Below, one piece after another: positions 32,504-41,101 of a DNA stretch of 64,000 bases. Under the pieces are notes generated by a model, which saw nothing but the letters and a program-made list of their open reading frames with translations, was not told the origin of the DNA and did no database searches. A program made the translations under genes and the position numbers. Origin of the DNA: Alentia gelatinosa (Eukaryota > Annelida > Polychaeta > Phyllodocida > Polynoidae); assembly GCA_950022655.1 (NCBI GenBank), contig OX465587.1, positions 36,017,153 to 36,081,152 on the forward strand, written 5' to 3'. Each line of letters opens with the position of its first letter. Within the stretch, counting starts at the first letter, position 1.

Positions 32504-35500
32504 ATTATTTATCTAATTTATATTTATTTCTTATTCATTTCGTATTTATATTTCATGTATTTGCTTAGAATTGGTTATTTGATAAACCTTTCCTTTAATA
32601 GCTGGCATTTCCTGCGTTTAGATAGGTATAATACCTTACGATATAAGCATCAACAGTCTGAAAACCCTGCTTAAGGAGACACTTTGCCCGGAATGGAGGG
32701 TGCTCCCTTAAGCGGGGTTTACTGTGTAAGACGTTTGAGGGTGCGTCCACCAACCACGACAAGGCTGCGACAACGGCTTTCCGACAAGGTCCACGATAGC
32801 TCTATGATTGGAAGCCTTGTCGTAGCCTTGTCGTGGTTGGTGGACCACAGTTCCCGACAAGAGGCTACGACAAGGCCACGATAGGCTGCGACATGAAGCT
32901 TGTCGGGGGCCTGTCGGGGGCCTTCCGACAAGGTTACGACAAAATCGAACATGTTCGATTTTGGAGCCTGTCGTTGCGTGTCGTGGCGTGTCGCAGAGGT
33001 CTACGATAGAATATTTAAGTGGAGCGTGCACTTCCCGATAGGCTGCGATAAGGGCTCACGTCAGCTCCCCTCCTCACGACAAGGCTGCGACAAGGCACCG
33101 ATTGGAAATTTCTTGTCGGCGTGTGTCGCAGCCCTGTCGTGGTTGGTGGACGCACCCTCTTTAAGTGCTTGTAACATTCAGTATGATATACCACCATTTA
33201 TTAATGTTTTTAACTTATCCAAAAGCAAATCTTTTGAGGCGTCTTTAGGAGTTTCATTAGAGTGTTCTATACATGGACCAAGAAGTGTTTGGAGAGTGAA
33301 TTTTCTATATTTTATGAGCAGGTTACCTCGTGTCTGTGCATGGAGAGTGGATACCATTTGAAACTGCAGGAGGTACTGTACAGAACCTGGGGTTATTCGC
33401 TACCAACCCACAGTACTGCATAACCTTCACTGAACCAGGTAAGAACATTGTGACCTTCACTCAACCAGGTATGTACATTGTGACCTTCACTCAATCAGGT
33501 ATGTACATTGTGACCTTCACTTAACCAGGTATGTACATTGTGACCTTCACTCCACTGGTATGTACATTGTGACCTTCACTCAACTAGGTATGTACATTGT
33601 GACCTTCACTTAACCAGGTATGTGTATTGTGACCTTCACTTAACCAGGTATGTACATTGTGACCTTCACTCAATCAGGTATGTATATTGTGACCTTCACT
33701 TAAACAGGTATGTACATTGCGACCTTCACTTAACCAGGTATGTACATTGTGACCTTCAATCAACCAGGTATGTACATACTGACCTCCAATCAACCAGGTA
33801 TGTACATTGTGAACTTCACTTAACCAGGTGTATATTGTGACCTTCACTCAACCAGGTATGTACATTGTGACCTTCACTCAACCAGGTATGTACATTGTGA
33901 CCTTCACTCAACCAGGTATGTACATTGTGACCTTCACTCAACCAGGTATGTACATTGTGACCTTCACTCAACCAGGTATGTACACTGTGACCTTCACTCA
34001 ACCAGGTATGTACAATGTGACCTTCACTCAATCAGGTACAAGTACAGTGTGACCTTCACTTAACCAGGTATGTACATTGTGACCTTCCCTATACACCTCG
34101 GACCATATAAGGCAGCATAAGCCTACCCGAGTTCCTTGATAATTTAGCTCAGTCCCACATGGAGACCAAGTATCATCAAAGATCTGCCAAGAGAGTGGGT
34201 GAGTTCCAGCACGGCCCATAAAGATGGCGCTACTTAAGATATTGTTGACGTTAGACTTCTGTATCATCACCCATCCTATTGGACCACCACGTCCTCCACC
34301 GGCGTGGTGCCCACTGCCACGATCTCCTATTGGTCAGGTCAAATTAACCAATGGAGACACGTTTTAGACCCTTGTATGAAATATTCATATCAATAAGGCA
34401 ATTATCAAACAGATTATTCATATAAAGTAAGACCCCGCTGGGGCACCCGGCGTTATGTGATAGTGTAGCTACAGTTATATATATATATGAGTGCTTATAT
34501 TTTGTAAACATCAGCATGATTTGTAGAGAATAATTGTACTTATAATTAATTTGCATATGGGGAAACGCCTCATAATGTGAGACCTTTGACCGCATTTTGG
34601 CGGCTCATCCCATAATAATCCATTTTCAGCATATGAAAGATTTTGTTTTAGTCTTGGTTTTTTTCCCACAGATCCCTTTGACCCACTCCAGGATCACCCA
34701 GAAATGGAAGGAAAGTGCAGTGTTGTTATGGCCTTGATGCAGGACATCGAGCGAGGGTTTACACAGCCTCAGATGGGCTTCCTCCTCTATAAGGTATAGC
34801 CCTTTATGGGGGGCCGTTCTGGACATTCTCCTACCCTCCCATATTTCGTCATATTTTACTCGTTCCGTCCCATGGAATCACTTTTTCAACGAAATCAATC
34901 CTGCGAAATCATATTATTCGCCAAATGACCTTTCGCGAAATGATACCAGTCACGAAATCTATTTGAGAAGTCTAGTCATCACAGAATGAATTCACAAAAC
35001 CCATTTCGTCAACGAAATCCAGTCATGAAATGGATTTTTTCACAAAAAGGATTTCACAAAATTTATGATTTCATTTCATTGACGAAATGCATTTCTTCAA
35101 TTCATTCTGTGAGAAGACCATTTCGTAAATTGATTCCGTGACTTGTATCATTTCGCGAAAAGTCATTTCGTCAGTGATATCATTTCACGGCATTGATTTC
35201 GTTGAAAAAGTGATTCCGTGGGACGGGATGAGTAAAATGAAAATAATTAGACTAAATATCGGACGGTATGGGTACTGGCATCCCTGAGTATTGCAGTTTT
35301 CTTATCTACTTTTCTCGTGAGAAACCAATGAGATCTCAACTTTCGCTGGTAGCCCTTTCAAAACTCCGCTGATTCCCCCCACCCACCACCAGCCTAAGTA
35401 TTTGGCCTTTGTAGAGCACCTGTCTTTGTGGAGCAGTCAGCAGAGCCCTCGGCTGGGACAGCGAATGTATGGAGTTCGATTCCCACTAACGGAGGTGGCA

Positions 35501-36305
35501 CTTCGTTTTTCTATATTTTTCCCTCTAACTCGGACTCGACGAAGTCGCTGGTCTAAATACTAAAATGGTGTTTTCAATGATGTTCTTTTAATAATAATAA
35601 TTTTGTATAAATAATGAAGTTTTATTGTATATAATCAGAAATGCTAGGGAGGTCTAGCAAAAAAAAAATATATATATCAAAATCCTGATTATATCCATTA
35701 TTTATCTCTAACATGAACCCTAAAGTGCTGATTCCACGAACACACAAGATGTAGCGAGATTAGTCCCGATTTGGTTGTCTTGCTAAATCGGCTTAGGTAT
35801 GAATAATCATGTGCCTATTTGTCTTGATGTTTCCTGAGGTGTCGCGGTGGTGGAGCACGAAAACATACACCCGACACCGCACAGCTACGTTTTGTGACAT
35901 AGGAGATGCGACATATCCCGACACTGTAAGATGTAACAAGGTACCCCAAGACATACCACGGCAAATACATCGTGTTGGTGGAACCAGCCCTTTAGATCAC
36001 AAGTAAATGACCGGAAATAACCAGAAAACTGACATCCGTGTTATAGTATAGAAACTTATTCGTAAATTATTTCCTTTCCTCCCCAGGCTGACCCTGCAGG
36101 GCAGCGTCTGGGTGTGTCTGACTTCACGTCGAACGGTCACGTGGGCACATCCGGGGACTTAAAGAACGCGCGGGAGGTGAGCGCGCGTCTCACGCTGGTT
36201 CCGGGCATCAGCTACACATTCATCCCGTTCACGTGGCTTCCCAACCAAAAAGCCTCCTTCCTCATCCGGGTCTTCTCTCGGGGGCCCTTTGAGATCGTCG
36301 GGTGA
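20774..36305 (+). CDS. Calpain-family cysteine protease (10 exons; 5' exon missing)
   Basis: Exons: 20774-20899, 25121-25261, 26081-26274, 26500-26668, 28669-28749, 29702-29784, 30801-30973, 33322-33438, 34672-34793, 36087-36305. All introns are GT-AG and phases join without a break, giving 474 residues plus stop. The product is a cytosolic Ca2+-linked thiol protease: protease core PC1 and PC2, then a C2-like domain. The catalytic Cys (QGQLGDCWF), His (RHAYAIT) and Asn (RNPLG) are all present; the usual NPWG tryptophan is Leu. The protein ends after the C2-like domain, with no penta-EF-hand and no second C2. The TGA stop overlaps a perfect GTGAGT donor, so an alternative 3' exon is possible. 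The last segment resembles classical calpains, the core resembles CAPN5/6; I leave the symbol open. No initiator ATG was found in frame. Confidence 0.9.
20938..21115. mobile_element. Palindromic MITE in calpain intron 1
   Basis: Inverted arms 'aatcgatggttttgtggacaggcggc' (20978-21003) and 'gccgcctgtccacaaattcatcatttg' (21066-21092) surround a centre GAGCGAGTGTAGCGAGTG at 21018-21035. Similar ends occur at 9200-9410 and 29160-29260. No coding capacity. Confidence 0.6.
21184..21235 (+). repeat. Left inverted terminal repeat of the Penelope-like element
   Basis: The sequence 'tttggaaaaagattttttcg' and the following 'ccaaccgttcggtggcgtcc' reappear as the reverse complement at 23081-23135. One base of difference and an A-run length change are visible. 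The core can form a hairpin by itself (CGCCA ... TGGCG). Confidence 0.85.
21236..21972 (+). pseudogene. Penelope-like RT, N-terminal part, frame-disrupted
   Basis: Encodes RT fingers/palm: a VYFLPKIHK motif with GRPVVSANNCPTEKIS, then TLDVSSLYTNIP (first catalytic Asp) and GTAMGTRLAPSYANLFM, all typical of Penelope RTs. The frame ends at 21972 shortly after EAIEERLL. The expected Y-x-D-D catalytic motif that should follow is absent. The N-terminal region of a full-length element is also missing: the inverted terminus abuts the RT. Confidence 0.88.
21950..23050 (+). pseudogene. Penelope-like RT thumb plus GIY-YIG endonuclease
   Basis: After the frame change the coding sense resumes as 'AEELDKWVKHLNTSHHSIKFT' and 'IAFLDTKV', the region downstream of the missing catalytic motif. 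A linker follows with a Cys cluster (KNECKKKNCRYCKM), then the GIY-YIG endonuclease: VIYYLECSRCNMQYVGQT, an Arg in KERLYEHL, and a distal E-x2-WI in KIEFNWIHRLKS, closing with PWGLN. The endonuclease appears complete; the stop is at 23048-23050. Confidence 0.88.
23081..23135 (-). repeat. Right inverted terminal repeat of the Penelope-like element
   Basis: Reverse complement of 21184-21235, starting 30 bp after the endonuclease stop codon. Confidence 0.85.
23302..23330 (+). ncRNA. Hammerhead-ribozyme-like core in the Penelope-like element
   Basis: CTGACGA (23302-23308) matches the CUGANGA box. It is followed by GAAT, a 9-nt loop and ATTC, a 4-bp stem II, and then GAAAC (23326-23330). This is the complete conserved half of a hammerhead. 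I could not find a convincing stem III with a GUH cleavage site on either side, so only the core is claimed. Penelope-like elements are known to carry such ribozymes near their terminal repeats. Confidence 0.5.
23700..23942. repeat. Single arm of a fold-back family and short tandem motifs
   Basis: 23725-23865 is the inverted counterpart of 9046-9180 (gtataccat..., ggtttactgagtccccatac). It contains three 'gtatacca' units. Two copies of 'taaatac.ctgccacccactg' follow at 23863-23920. Confidence 0.5.
23943..24519. mobile_element. MITE with CAGTAGAACCCCGC termini, hosting a nested MITE
   Basis: Inverted termini CAGTAGAACCCCGC (left) and GCGGGGTCCTACTG (right) are flanked by TA on both sides. This terminus is typical of pogo/Tigger-like mariner relatives. 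Other copies or pieces: 26710-27190, 32655-32727, 36513-36800, 40082-40404. A second element (24047-24469) sits inside it. Confidence 0.65.
24047..24469. mobile_element. CGACAAGG-rich MITE (copy 1), nested
   Basis: Inverted termini AAAGGGTGGCGTCCACCAAC and its mirror (gttggtggacgccacccttt). The interior has repeated 'ccgacaaggt', 'acgacaaggctgcgac' and 'aatcgaacatgttcgatttt' motifs. A 422-bp homologue lies at 32738-33159. No transposase. Confidence 0.72.
24520..25120. other. Remainder of calpain intron 1; nothing recognised
   Basis: AT-rich intronic sequence ending in the acceptor 'gctgatgacag' at 25111-25120. Confidence 0.4.
25316..25450. repeat. Half-element related to the fold-back at 37187
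   Basis: 'gggctctaagcccagttcgttaagaatt' through 'gtgagatcttctgagaggggtgcacc' matches the right arm of 37187-37494. Only one arm is present. Confidence 0.55.
25665..25875. repeat. Minisatellite, ~36-bp unit, about 6 copies
   Basis: Units of 'atgctgcggtacccatgtga' plus 'atgccaggaggcatc', the middle three almost identical and the ends decayed. Located inside calpain intron 2; it does not copy an exon boundary. Confidence 0.88.
26710..27190. mobile_element. MITE with AAAACCCGCTT termini in calpain intron 4
   Basis: The left end 'caataaaacccgcttcaggg' is mirrored by 'cccttaagcagggttttactg'. Inside, 26822-26880 has three tandem units of 'ttaaggggacaccccat'. Same family as 23943-24519. Confidence 0.6.
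28185..28465. repeat. Dispersed repeat, copy 2 (partner at 10545)
   Basis: About 270 bp similar to 10545-10815 in the same orientation, located in calpain intron 4. Shares 'tgcctgagtct', 'atcaagcacca' and 'ccctgagacactggcaccct'. Confidence 0.6.
28669..30973 (+). CDS. Calpain exons 5-7: PC2 sub-domain with catalytic His and Asn
   Basis: Exon 28669-28749 (27 codons) begins with a charged linker and holds the catalytic His in TRHAYAITMV. Exon 29702-29784 has the Asn in RNPLGGHHEWNGAWSD; its acceptor is a CAGCAG tandem, so one Gln may be optional. Exon 30801-30973 holds KKDGEFWMSFADF, the conserved end of the protease core. The linker between the His and Asn exons is shorter than usual. Confidence 0.88.
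28773..28930. mobile_element. Fold-back MITE with GAGGCGAAGCCGAGTG loop (copy 2)
   Basis: Arms 'aatcgtacaaatagacaata' and 'tattgtctattttacgatt' (plus 'cacgagtttggctg' and 'cagccaaactcgtg') flank the centre GAGGCGAAGCCGAGTG at 28833-28848. The flank 'ggattttatattttacccct' follows. The element begins only 24 bp after the 5' splice site of calpain exon 5. Confidence 0.68.
29160..29260. repeat. End fragment of the GATGGTTTTGTGGACAGG MITE family
   Basis: 'gacaatgattgatggttttg' and 'tggacagg' match one arm of the palindromes at 20938-21115 and 9200-9410; the opposite arm is missing. Confidence 0.5.
29307..29587. mobile_element. Inverted-repeat MITE with GGCGTCCACCTACTACG termini
   Basis: Left 'ggcctggcgtccacctacta' and right 'tagtaggtggacgccgggcc' are inverted. 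The interior has inverted 'gatatggcaccgat'/'gagccatatcg'-like pieces. The GGCGTCCACC terminus is shared with the elements at 24047 and 32738. It lies just upstream of calpain exon 6. Confidence 0.65.
30050..30215. mobile_element. Fold-back MITE, second family (loop CTGACGCCATAGGCAG)
   Basis: Arms 'gaggaaacgtccttactgtg' and 'aaagtgaggacgtttgctta' with 'ggtcagtcttc.at.tcatactgcc' on both sides. The centre is near 30120-30137. The outer edge 'ttattattacatacct' links it to 8300 and 30382. Confidence 0.6.
30220..30665. mobile_element. Inverted-repeat element containing a CGCCTGCGGCGTCGGG fold-back
   Basis: Outer inverted ends: 'tatgaaatactacccgctgc' and 'taggggtgca' at 30233-30262, mirrored by 'tgcacccctagcagagggca' and 'gcatttcata' at 30630-30660. 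Inside, 30382-30548 is a strong palindrome (aaacgtagtgactgag / ctcagtgactacgttt; cgaacggcc / ggccttttt-type core) with loop CCTCCGCCTGCGGCGTCGGG at 30454-30473. Confidence 0.62.
31400..31893. mobile_element. MITE with AGGCATATC termini and TTAA target site
   Basis: TTAA at 31396-31399 and 31894-31897 flanks inverted ends AGGCATATCCTAC and GTCTGATATGCCT. The interior is non-coding and AT-rich. Pieces of the same family are at 1-86, 6262, 6887, 29820-30000 and 46660-46992. TTAA duplication suggests piggyBac-like or related transposase. Confidence 0.62.
32444..32501. repeat. (TA)n microsatellite
   Basis: About 28 uninterrupted AT dinucleotides in calpain intron 7. Confidence 0.98.
32655..32727. 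mobile_element. Short MITE copy with AAAACCCTGCTTAAGG termini
   Basis: 'aaaaccctgcttaagg' and 'cccttaagcggggttt' are inverted about a 40-bp centre. A strongly deleted copy of the family at 23943; it directly precedes the element at 32738. Confidence 0.55.
32738..33159. mobile_element. CGACAAGG-rich MITE (copy 2)
   Basis: Inverted termini GAGGGTGCGTCCACCAACCA and mirror at 33140-33159; the interior resembles 24047-24469, including 'aatcgaacatgttcgatttt'. Located in calpain intron 7. Confidence 0.72.
33322..36305 (+). CDS. Calpain exons 8-10: C2-like regulatory domain and stop
   Basis: Exon 33322-33438 starts with HGEWIPF and carries the NPQYCITF motif of the calpain C2-like domain. Exon 34672-34793 supplies the acidic loop (DPFDPLQDHPEMEG) and the SVVMALMQ strand. 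Exon 36087-36305 ends with a TFIPFTWLPNQKASFLIRVFS motif like the family's usual last strand, then five residues and TGA. The 3' end of exon 8 is the seed of a 22-copy minisatellite in the following intron. Confidence 0.85.
33409..34090. repeat. Minisatellite that reiterates the calpain exon-8/intron boundary (30-bp unit, ~22 copies)
   Basis: The unit is 'gaccttcactcaaccag' followed by 'gtatgtacattgt'. The first unit is the real exon end, ACCTTCACTGAACCAG, plus its donor GTAAGAACATTGT at 33439. Every following 30 bp repeats a coding-like 3' exon end with a CAG|GTATGT donor. The unit length is a multiple of three, and the first three extra units are open in the coding frame before a TAA. Confidence 0.95.
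34849..35240. mobile_element. 392-bp fold-back rich in ATTTCG / CGAAAT
   Basis: 'tcatattttactcgttccgt' and 'aatcactttttcaacgaaat' on the left are mirrored by 'atttcgttgaaaaagtgatt' and 'acgggatgagtaaaatga' on the right. The whole element is built from repeated CGAAAT/ATTTCG words, so many alternative hairpins are possible. Located in calpain intron 9; no coding capacity. Confidence 0.75.
35405..35515 (+). mobile_element. Possible tRNA-derived SINE head
   Basis: A B-box-like GAGTTCGATTCCC occurs at about 35474-35486, with an A-box-like 'tggagcagtcag' about 45 bp upstream. Folding as a full tRNA is poor, and only one copy is seen in the window. Confidence 0.3.
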
Positions 36306-36512
36306 GTCTTTTTTTTTAAAGACATTTATTTATTCTAGTTAGTGCTCAGTCCCTAGGGACTGGTCTTAATGCATAGCCAGCTCCATGTAAATTACATCAC
36401 TTCTTTTTCTCGTGGCGCATATATGCAACATGCATATATATACATTCAATGTGAAATAATTAGAGCAATATTGTAAATTATCGTTTGGGAAGCAAAAACG
36501 TTATTTGAAGTA

Positions 36513-36800
36513 CAGTAGAACCCCGCTTAAGGGGCCACCCTCCGTTCCGAGCAAATTGGCCCCTTAATCGGGGTGTCTCCTGAAGCGGGGTGAGCCCTTA
36601 AGCGGGGTTAAAATAAACTAAATATAAATTTCTGTTCTGAGCAAATTGTTCCCTTAAGTGGGGTGTCCCCTTAAGAGTGGTGTCCCAGAAGCGGACATAC
36701 TTAGAGGATGGTCCCTTACACGGGATTGAAATCAACACTTGATAGAAGAAACAAAATCTGTTCCGAGCAAAAGTGATTCTTTGCACGGGATGTGTCTGTT
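36513..36800. mobile_element. Degraded MITE with CAGTAGAACCCCGCTTAAGG terminus
   Basis: Several alternating 'ccgagcaaattggcccctta' and 'cccttaagcggggt' segments follow the left terminus. The right end is unclear. Located 210 bp after the calpain stop codon. Confidence 0.5.
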
Positions 36801-36801
36801 C

Positions 36802-36807
<6 letters not shown>

Positions 36808-36872
<65 letters not shown>
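36808..36872. repeat. (TA)n microsatellite
   Basis: About 32 TA dinucleotides. Confidence 0.98.
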
Positions 36873-36874
<2 letters not shown>

Positions 36875-37186
36875 TGTATTGCGTTTTTTTTAAAGGGAAA
36901 GTTGATCAAACTGGCCTTCTGTCACCCTGTTTGGCTGCTCTTCAAATGAAGTCATTGTTATAAATATTAACCAGGTTAATGAGAACATTTGTGGGTCATA
37001 TTTGCACTGCTTTGACCTGAAACACTCTCCTTTTCAGCCCATTGTAATTAGCTGACCAGCAGGATGCCACAAAGAATGTGCTTGGAGACAAACACCGGGT
37101 AGACACTCAACACTACCTCAGTGAAGACGACTGTCATTCTTCGTATTGCAAGAGACGATTATTGGCGACGATTCAGTTAGGGTGTC

Positions 37187-37494
37187 GGGTGCACCCCTCT
37201 CATAAGATCTCACGCTCTCTAATTGGTATTCGTTCTTACTGCACACTATGGGAGAAGAATTCTTAATGAACTAGGCTTAGAGCCTTGAGAATCAACTGGC
37301 ACACAGTATTCCCGTTAGGTGGCATCATTGACGTTATAGGAATCTTTGGGTTTGCATTGATGTACGTCTTTAGCACGGGAGGCAGGCCAGTGGATTCTCA
37401 AGGCTCTAAGCCAAGTTCATTAAGAATTCTTCTCCTGTAGAGCGTAGTGAGAGTACAGAATACCACTTAGAGTGTGAGATCTTATAAGAGGGGT
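37187..37494. mobile_element. Fold-back MITE with GGGTGCACCCCTCTCATAAG end
   Basis: Arms of about 120 bp: 'cccctctcataagatctcac' ... 'ggcttagagccttgagaatc' and the mirror 'gattctcaaggctctaagcc' ... 'gtgagatcttataagagggg'. A related half-element lies at 25316-25450. It sits in the space between the convergent genes. Confidence 0.75.
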
Positions 37495-37499
37495 GGTCA

Positions 37500-39320
37500 A
37501 ATCACGTAATCAAACGATAAAATATTGGTTCAGAGGAAAATCGGCCAGATTCTTAACATCATACCCGTTCCTATCGTGCTCGTCCCGACCCAGGCGCCTG
37601 TCACAGACACCCGCCTATAAGGGGTTAAACCGGGATTCAGTTCCAGGTTAAACTGTCCTCAGTTGTAGGGCGCCCACAACCAAGGTTCTACCGTTTACTC
37701 TTGCACCCCTGAAGATACCTCCAGACATTTTTTGACATGTTATTTCAAATAAGAAATAAGTGCAAATTTAAATGAGAAATTATAAAATGTGTAAATCAGT
37801 GCACTATGATAGTGACTCTAGGGGGTCGCTGCAACTGAGTGATGCTAAGGTGCAGGACTGAATATAGACTTGCGCAAGTCTTTGATTATAATCATAAATT
37901 GAATGATTAATATAGATTACAATGTGTAAGGTTCCTCTCACTGGCTCAGGAATCAACCTGTGTCGTCCAGGCCAAGGGGAGTGTTAGGGGCTGTGTGCGG
38001 GGGCGGCAGGCGGCGGGGGTGGGTACCACACACTCACACAGGGACTGAAACTAGTCTACACTGAATGTTAACCGATACCCACTGAGGTGGACGATGGGGT
38101 TATTTATCAACCTCCTGATTTATGAAACTGTGATACTGTTTACTCAGGGAATTTAAGCAGTTGGGCATCTAAATTGAACTTCCATTTTGTCATTATGTAT
38201 TATTCATATTTCGTTGTAATAATGTTTTTATCCTTATGTTTAATAAAACAATGGTTATTTTTTATCAGGACATTAAAGTGTTTCTAAAGCAAAAGAATGT
38301 TTTATAATACTGTCTTTAGTACTTATAACATAAGCCACAACTTTCGCTCAATAGATAGGAACTGATGTGTTAGATTGTAAGTTAAAATACGGAATTACAT
38401 GCCTACATTTGTAATCGATGATGTTATTATGTTAACAGGAAAAGAAACCTCATGAAAACCAGCGCACGCATACATGCAATGCTGACAGGTTTCTCTTATT
38501 GGCTCTAGTGAATGATGTATATCAAAAAACTAAATGTATACTGTGTAAAGTGAAAAGAACCAATAAAATCTGATAAATAAAAAAAAAAAAATAATAATTT
38601 AAAAAAAATAGATTCTGGTCATCCAACAAAGATATTGGTGTACGTAGATCTTATGGAAGTCGGTTCGCTCACAACTTACTTTATAAGATATGAGTAAGCA
38701 CCGAGAGGATATTTGTGTGAAGAACAGAAACTATTTAGAGCTGGAAAACGGAGAAATCAGATCCATCTTCATCCAAAGTGCAATAAAGTTGATCTAATTC
38801 AATCACGTTTTCAAATTTACCCTCATCTTGAAATACCTCTCGCTGTCCTTTCTCTCACTTTTGTCGGTAACTAACAAAAAAGGTACTGAATATACATAAA
38901 ACGGGAGGTTTTCAAGCTACTCTTCGAGAATCATTTGATTGAAAATATCAATTGAAATATCAATTGAAAAATAAATTTTTAGAAAATCAAATCATGTGGT
39001 TCTCTTTATATATTTTATTGACATATACATCCGATATCAACACACGGATCAATTTGTACAATCGGGAGAAGTATAGCATAAATACATCATTAAATGTCTT
39101 AATTATAAATGTACAGGTCAACCATTATCGGTTTACAGGTATCTTAGACATAAACATTATATACATTAGGTTTGTTTGGCCTTGTTTTGATGCAATTTCA
39201 GCTTATTTTATTCGTCATTTACCTCGGGATGCAAGTTATGTTTGAGAAGATGAATGCTACAGGGAAATCTAAAGGGAAAGGATTACGGGATGCTGGAAAC
39301 TGTTGAATGTGTTTATATAG
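37500..39320. other. Intergenic stretch between convergent genes; no gene recognised
   Basis: Contains an AATAAA-rich block ending in A runs (38557-38606, 'ccaataaaatctgataaataaaaaaa'). This could be a poly(A)-ended retroposed sequence or, less likely, the 3' end of a plus-strand transcript. No exon of a C2 or EF-hand domain was found that would extend the calpain. Confidence 0.4.
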
Positions 39321-39568
39321 CAGGGATGCCATTCGAGGTCAGGGAAAAAATAGTGGAAATATTTTTCGTGTGGTATTTATTGCTTCAGAGAGACTGAGAT
39401 AACATGGAAGACAGTGTTGGCCGTGGAGTTGGGCTGGGGTGTGTGGGGAGGTTTGAACCAGTGTTTATTGGTGTGAATGAGACCCAATTCATTCTCTTTA
39501 TTTTACACAAGAAAACAAAATTATAAACTGAAAATGAAAACAAGGATTTCCTTAGAAAAGAGGAAAAT
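39321..39568. mobile_element. Dispersed MITE, CAGGGATGCC family (copy 1)
   Basis: Starts CAGGGATGCCATTCGAGGTCAGGG; shares 'gtggaaatatttttc', 'gaggtttgaa', 'ttattggtgtgaatgag' and 'aaactgaaaatgaaaacaagg' with 60278-60540 and 61703-61977. The right end is degraded here. CAGRGATGYCAG inverted termini suggest hAT-like origin. Confidence 0.55.
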
Positions 39569-40081
39569 TGACAATAAACGAAAATTGTGAAACTCTGGGT
39601 ATCGGTAATTCATCGGAATACTTGCATCTCAGTAAGCTTAGTTTATGCAAGTCTAAAGAGGGTTAAGGCACTACGTTCTATATTACATGACTCAATGTCA
39701 TTGTATAGTGAGCATGAAATCATCTGTACTGTTTGTATTCGTGTGTGGTGTCTGTGCTTTCAGTTAAGTCATCATGTCCTGTTTTATGTTCTCGGTACAA
39801 AGTCAATAGTTCATGGAAATCTTGCAGAAAATTCTCGGCAAGAGATGCTTACATATACTCAAAATATTATAATATCCTAAACAATGATTATCCAATTATG
39901 TGGGGCTTGGAGCTCAAATAATTGTCCCTTTCTCGGTAATGAAGACAAGTCTCGAAGCAATAAGTAAATAAGATCAAATTTATCATATAACAACAACTGT
40001 TATCACAACATAATGCGGTATATATACTCATACTCTGCAGTATATCTCACAGAGATCATAATGTAAAAGCAGCTATCGACA

Positions 40082-40404
40082 CAATAGAACCTCGCTAAAG
40101 GCTTGATTCCATTAACCTTAATTATGTCCCGATCCTGCTCGGGCCATGTTCAGTCCCAATTCAGATCAGGGCTAACGCAGCGCCCCGATTAGCGCCTGAG
40201 CAGTGATCGGCAGCAAATTCGGCCAAATGGAATCAAGCCTTATAAAGGGCATCCTCCGTTAAACACCAAAGTGTCTCGTGTTGTAGGGTGGTCTGCTCAA
40301 TGGGGTGAAACAAACATGAAATGAGGGATTTCATTCTCGGTCGAAGTTCCCCGAATTGCAGGATGCCCCCCTTCATGGGGTGCCCCTCACTTGGGGTTCT
40401 ACTG
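40082..40404. mobile_element. MITE with AATAGAACCTCGCT terminus hosting a nested element
   Basis: 'caatagaacctcgct' and 'acttggggttctactg' form the inverted ends. A palindromic element at 40097-40241 interrupts it. Confidence 0.55.
40097..40241. mobile_element. Nested MITE with AGGCTTGATTCCAT termini
   Basis: 'aggcttgattccatt' and 'aatggaatcaagcct' are inverted ends 145 bp apart. The interior repeats 'cccgat' and 'gatcgg' motifs. Confidence 0.65.
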
Positions 40405-40576
40405 TAGTCATATTCCTTTATCTAGAATATAGTGAATCTGATATTGGTGAATGACAAGAGATCTGCATACAATGAAAATAATGGAGTTATATACTTCAGC
40501 GATGATAATGAAAAAAGACTCACCAAAGAAATACATGGAAAACTGGTTGGAGGTCCTTAGAACAGCGATAAGGAGC

Positions 40577-40599
40577 CGGGGGGGGGGGGGGGGGGGGGG
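40577..40599. repeat. Poly-G run; poly-C partner at 40911-40931
   Basis: Two homopolymer runs of about 20 bases and opposite sense, 330 bp apart. They may mark assembly-weak positions. Confidence 0.9.
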
Positions 40600-41101
40600 C
40601 AGGGGCTCCTGAAGCTCCAGGAGTTTCTTCTGGTGCTTTTGAGGGCATTTTTAAGTTTCAATGGCTCAGTTTCCACTTAACTAAATCATATTATTTTAAC
40701 TGTTTCCAGTAAGTGATGTACATTTTGTGCCACAATCACTTTGATATGAGACGGGAAGTATACAGGCTGTTTTATCTTTATTTGTAGCACTTTTCACATT
40801 ACCAGTGTTAAATCTACTCTGAACAACATTGGTGATATTTTCATGGCTATTGATGTCACGCGGGGTGCCTCCTTACGTAGGGTGTCCGTTAGGCCGGGTT
40901 CTACTGTATACCCCCCCCCCCCCCCCCCCCCACAGCAAATATACTGAAATATATCCATCTCAAAAATAGTCCTGGGGGTCGGGATATTAAGCAGGAATCC
41001 TCATTCTTGATACTTGTTTTAATCTCGGCTGGAAATGGTGACTCTAGACCTTATCGTAACTGACTAAAGATCACGAGGCAGACCTCCATCACTCCTCACG
41101 T

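Noticed and set aside
33816..34052. Repeat-encoded peptides on both strands of the calpain array
   Set aside because: By-products of the 30-bp tandem unit; only the first units on the plus strand could join the calpain frame.
33409..34090. Regular repeats resembling a CRISPR array
   Set aside because: Units are contiguous 30-mers without unique spacers, and the locus is eukaryotic; it is a minisatellite seeded by an exon boundary.
38557..38610. Poly(A) signal of the calpain transcript
   Set aside because: The AATAAA motifs end in a genomic A run and lie 2.2 kb from the stop; a retroposed tail is equally likely, so no terminator is called.
36306..41000. Additional calpain 3' exons
   Set aside because: No C2 or EF-hand coding segment was found in any plus-strand frame before the citron gene.
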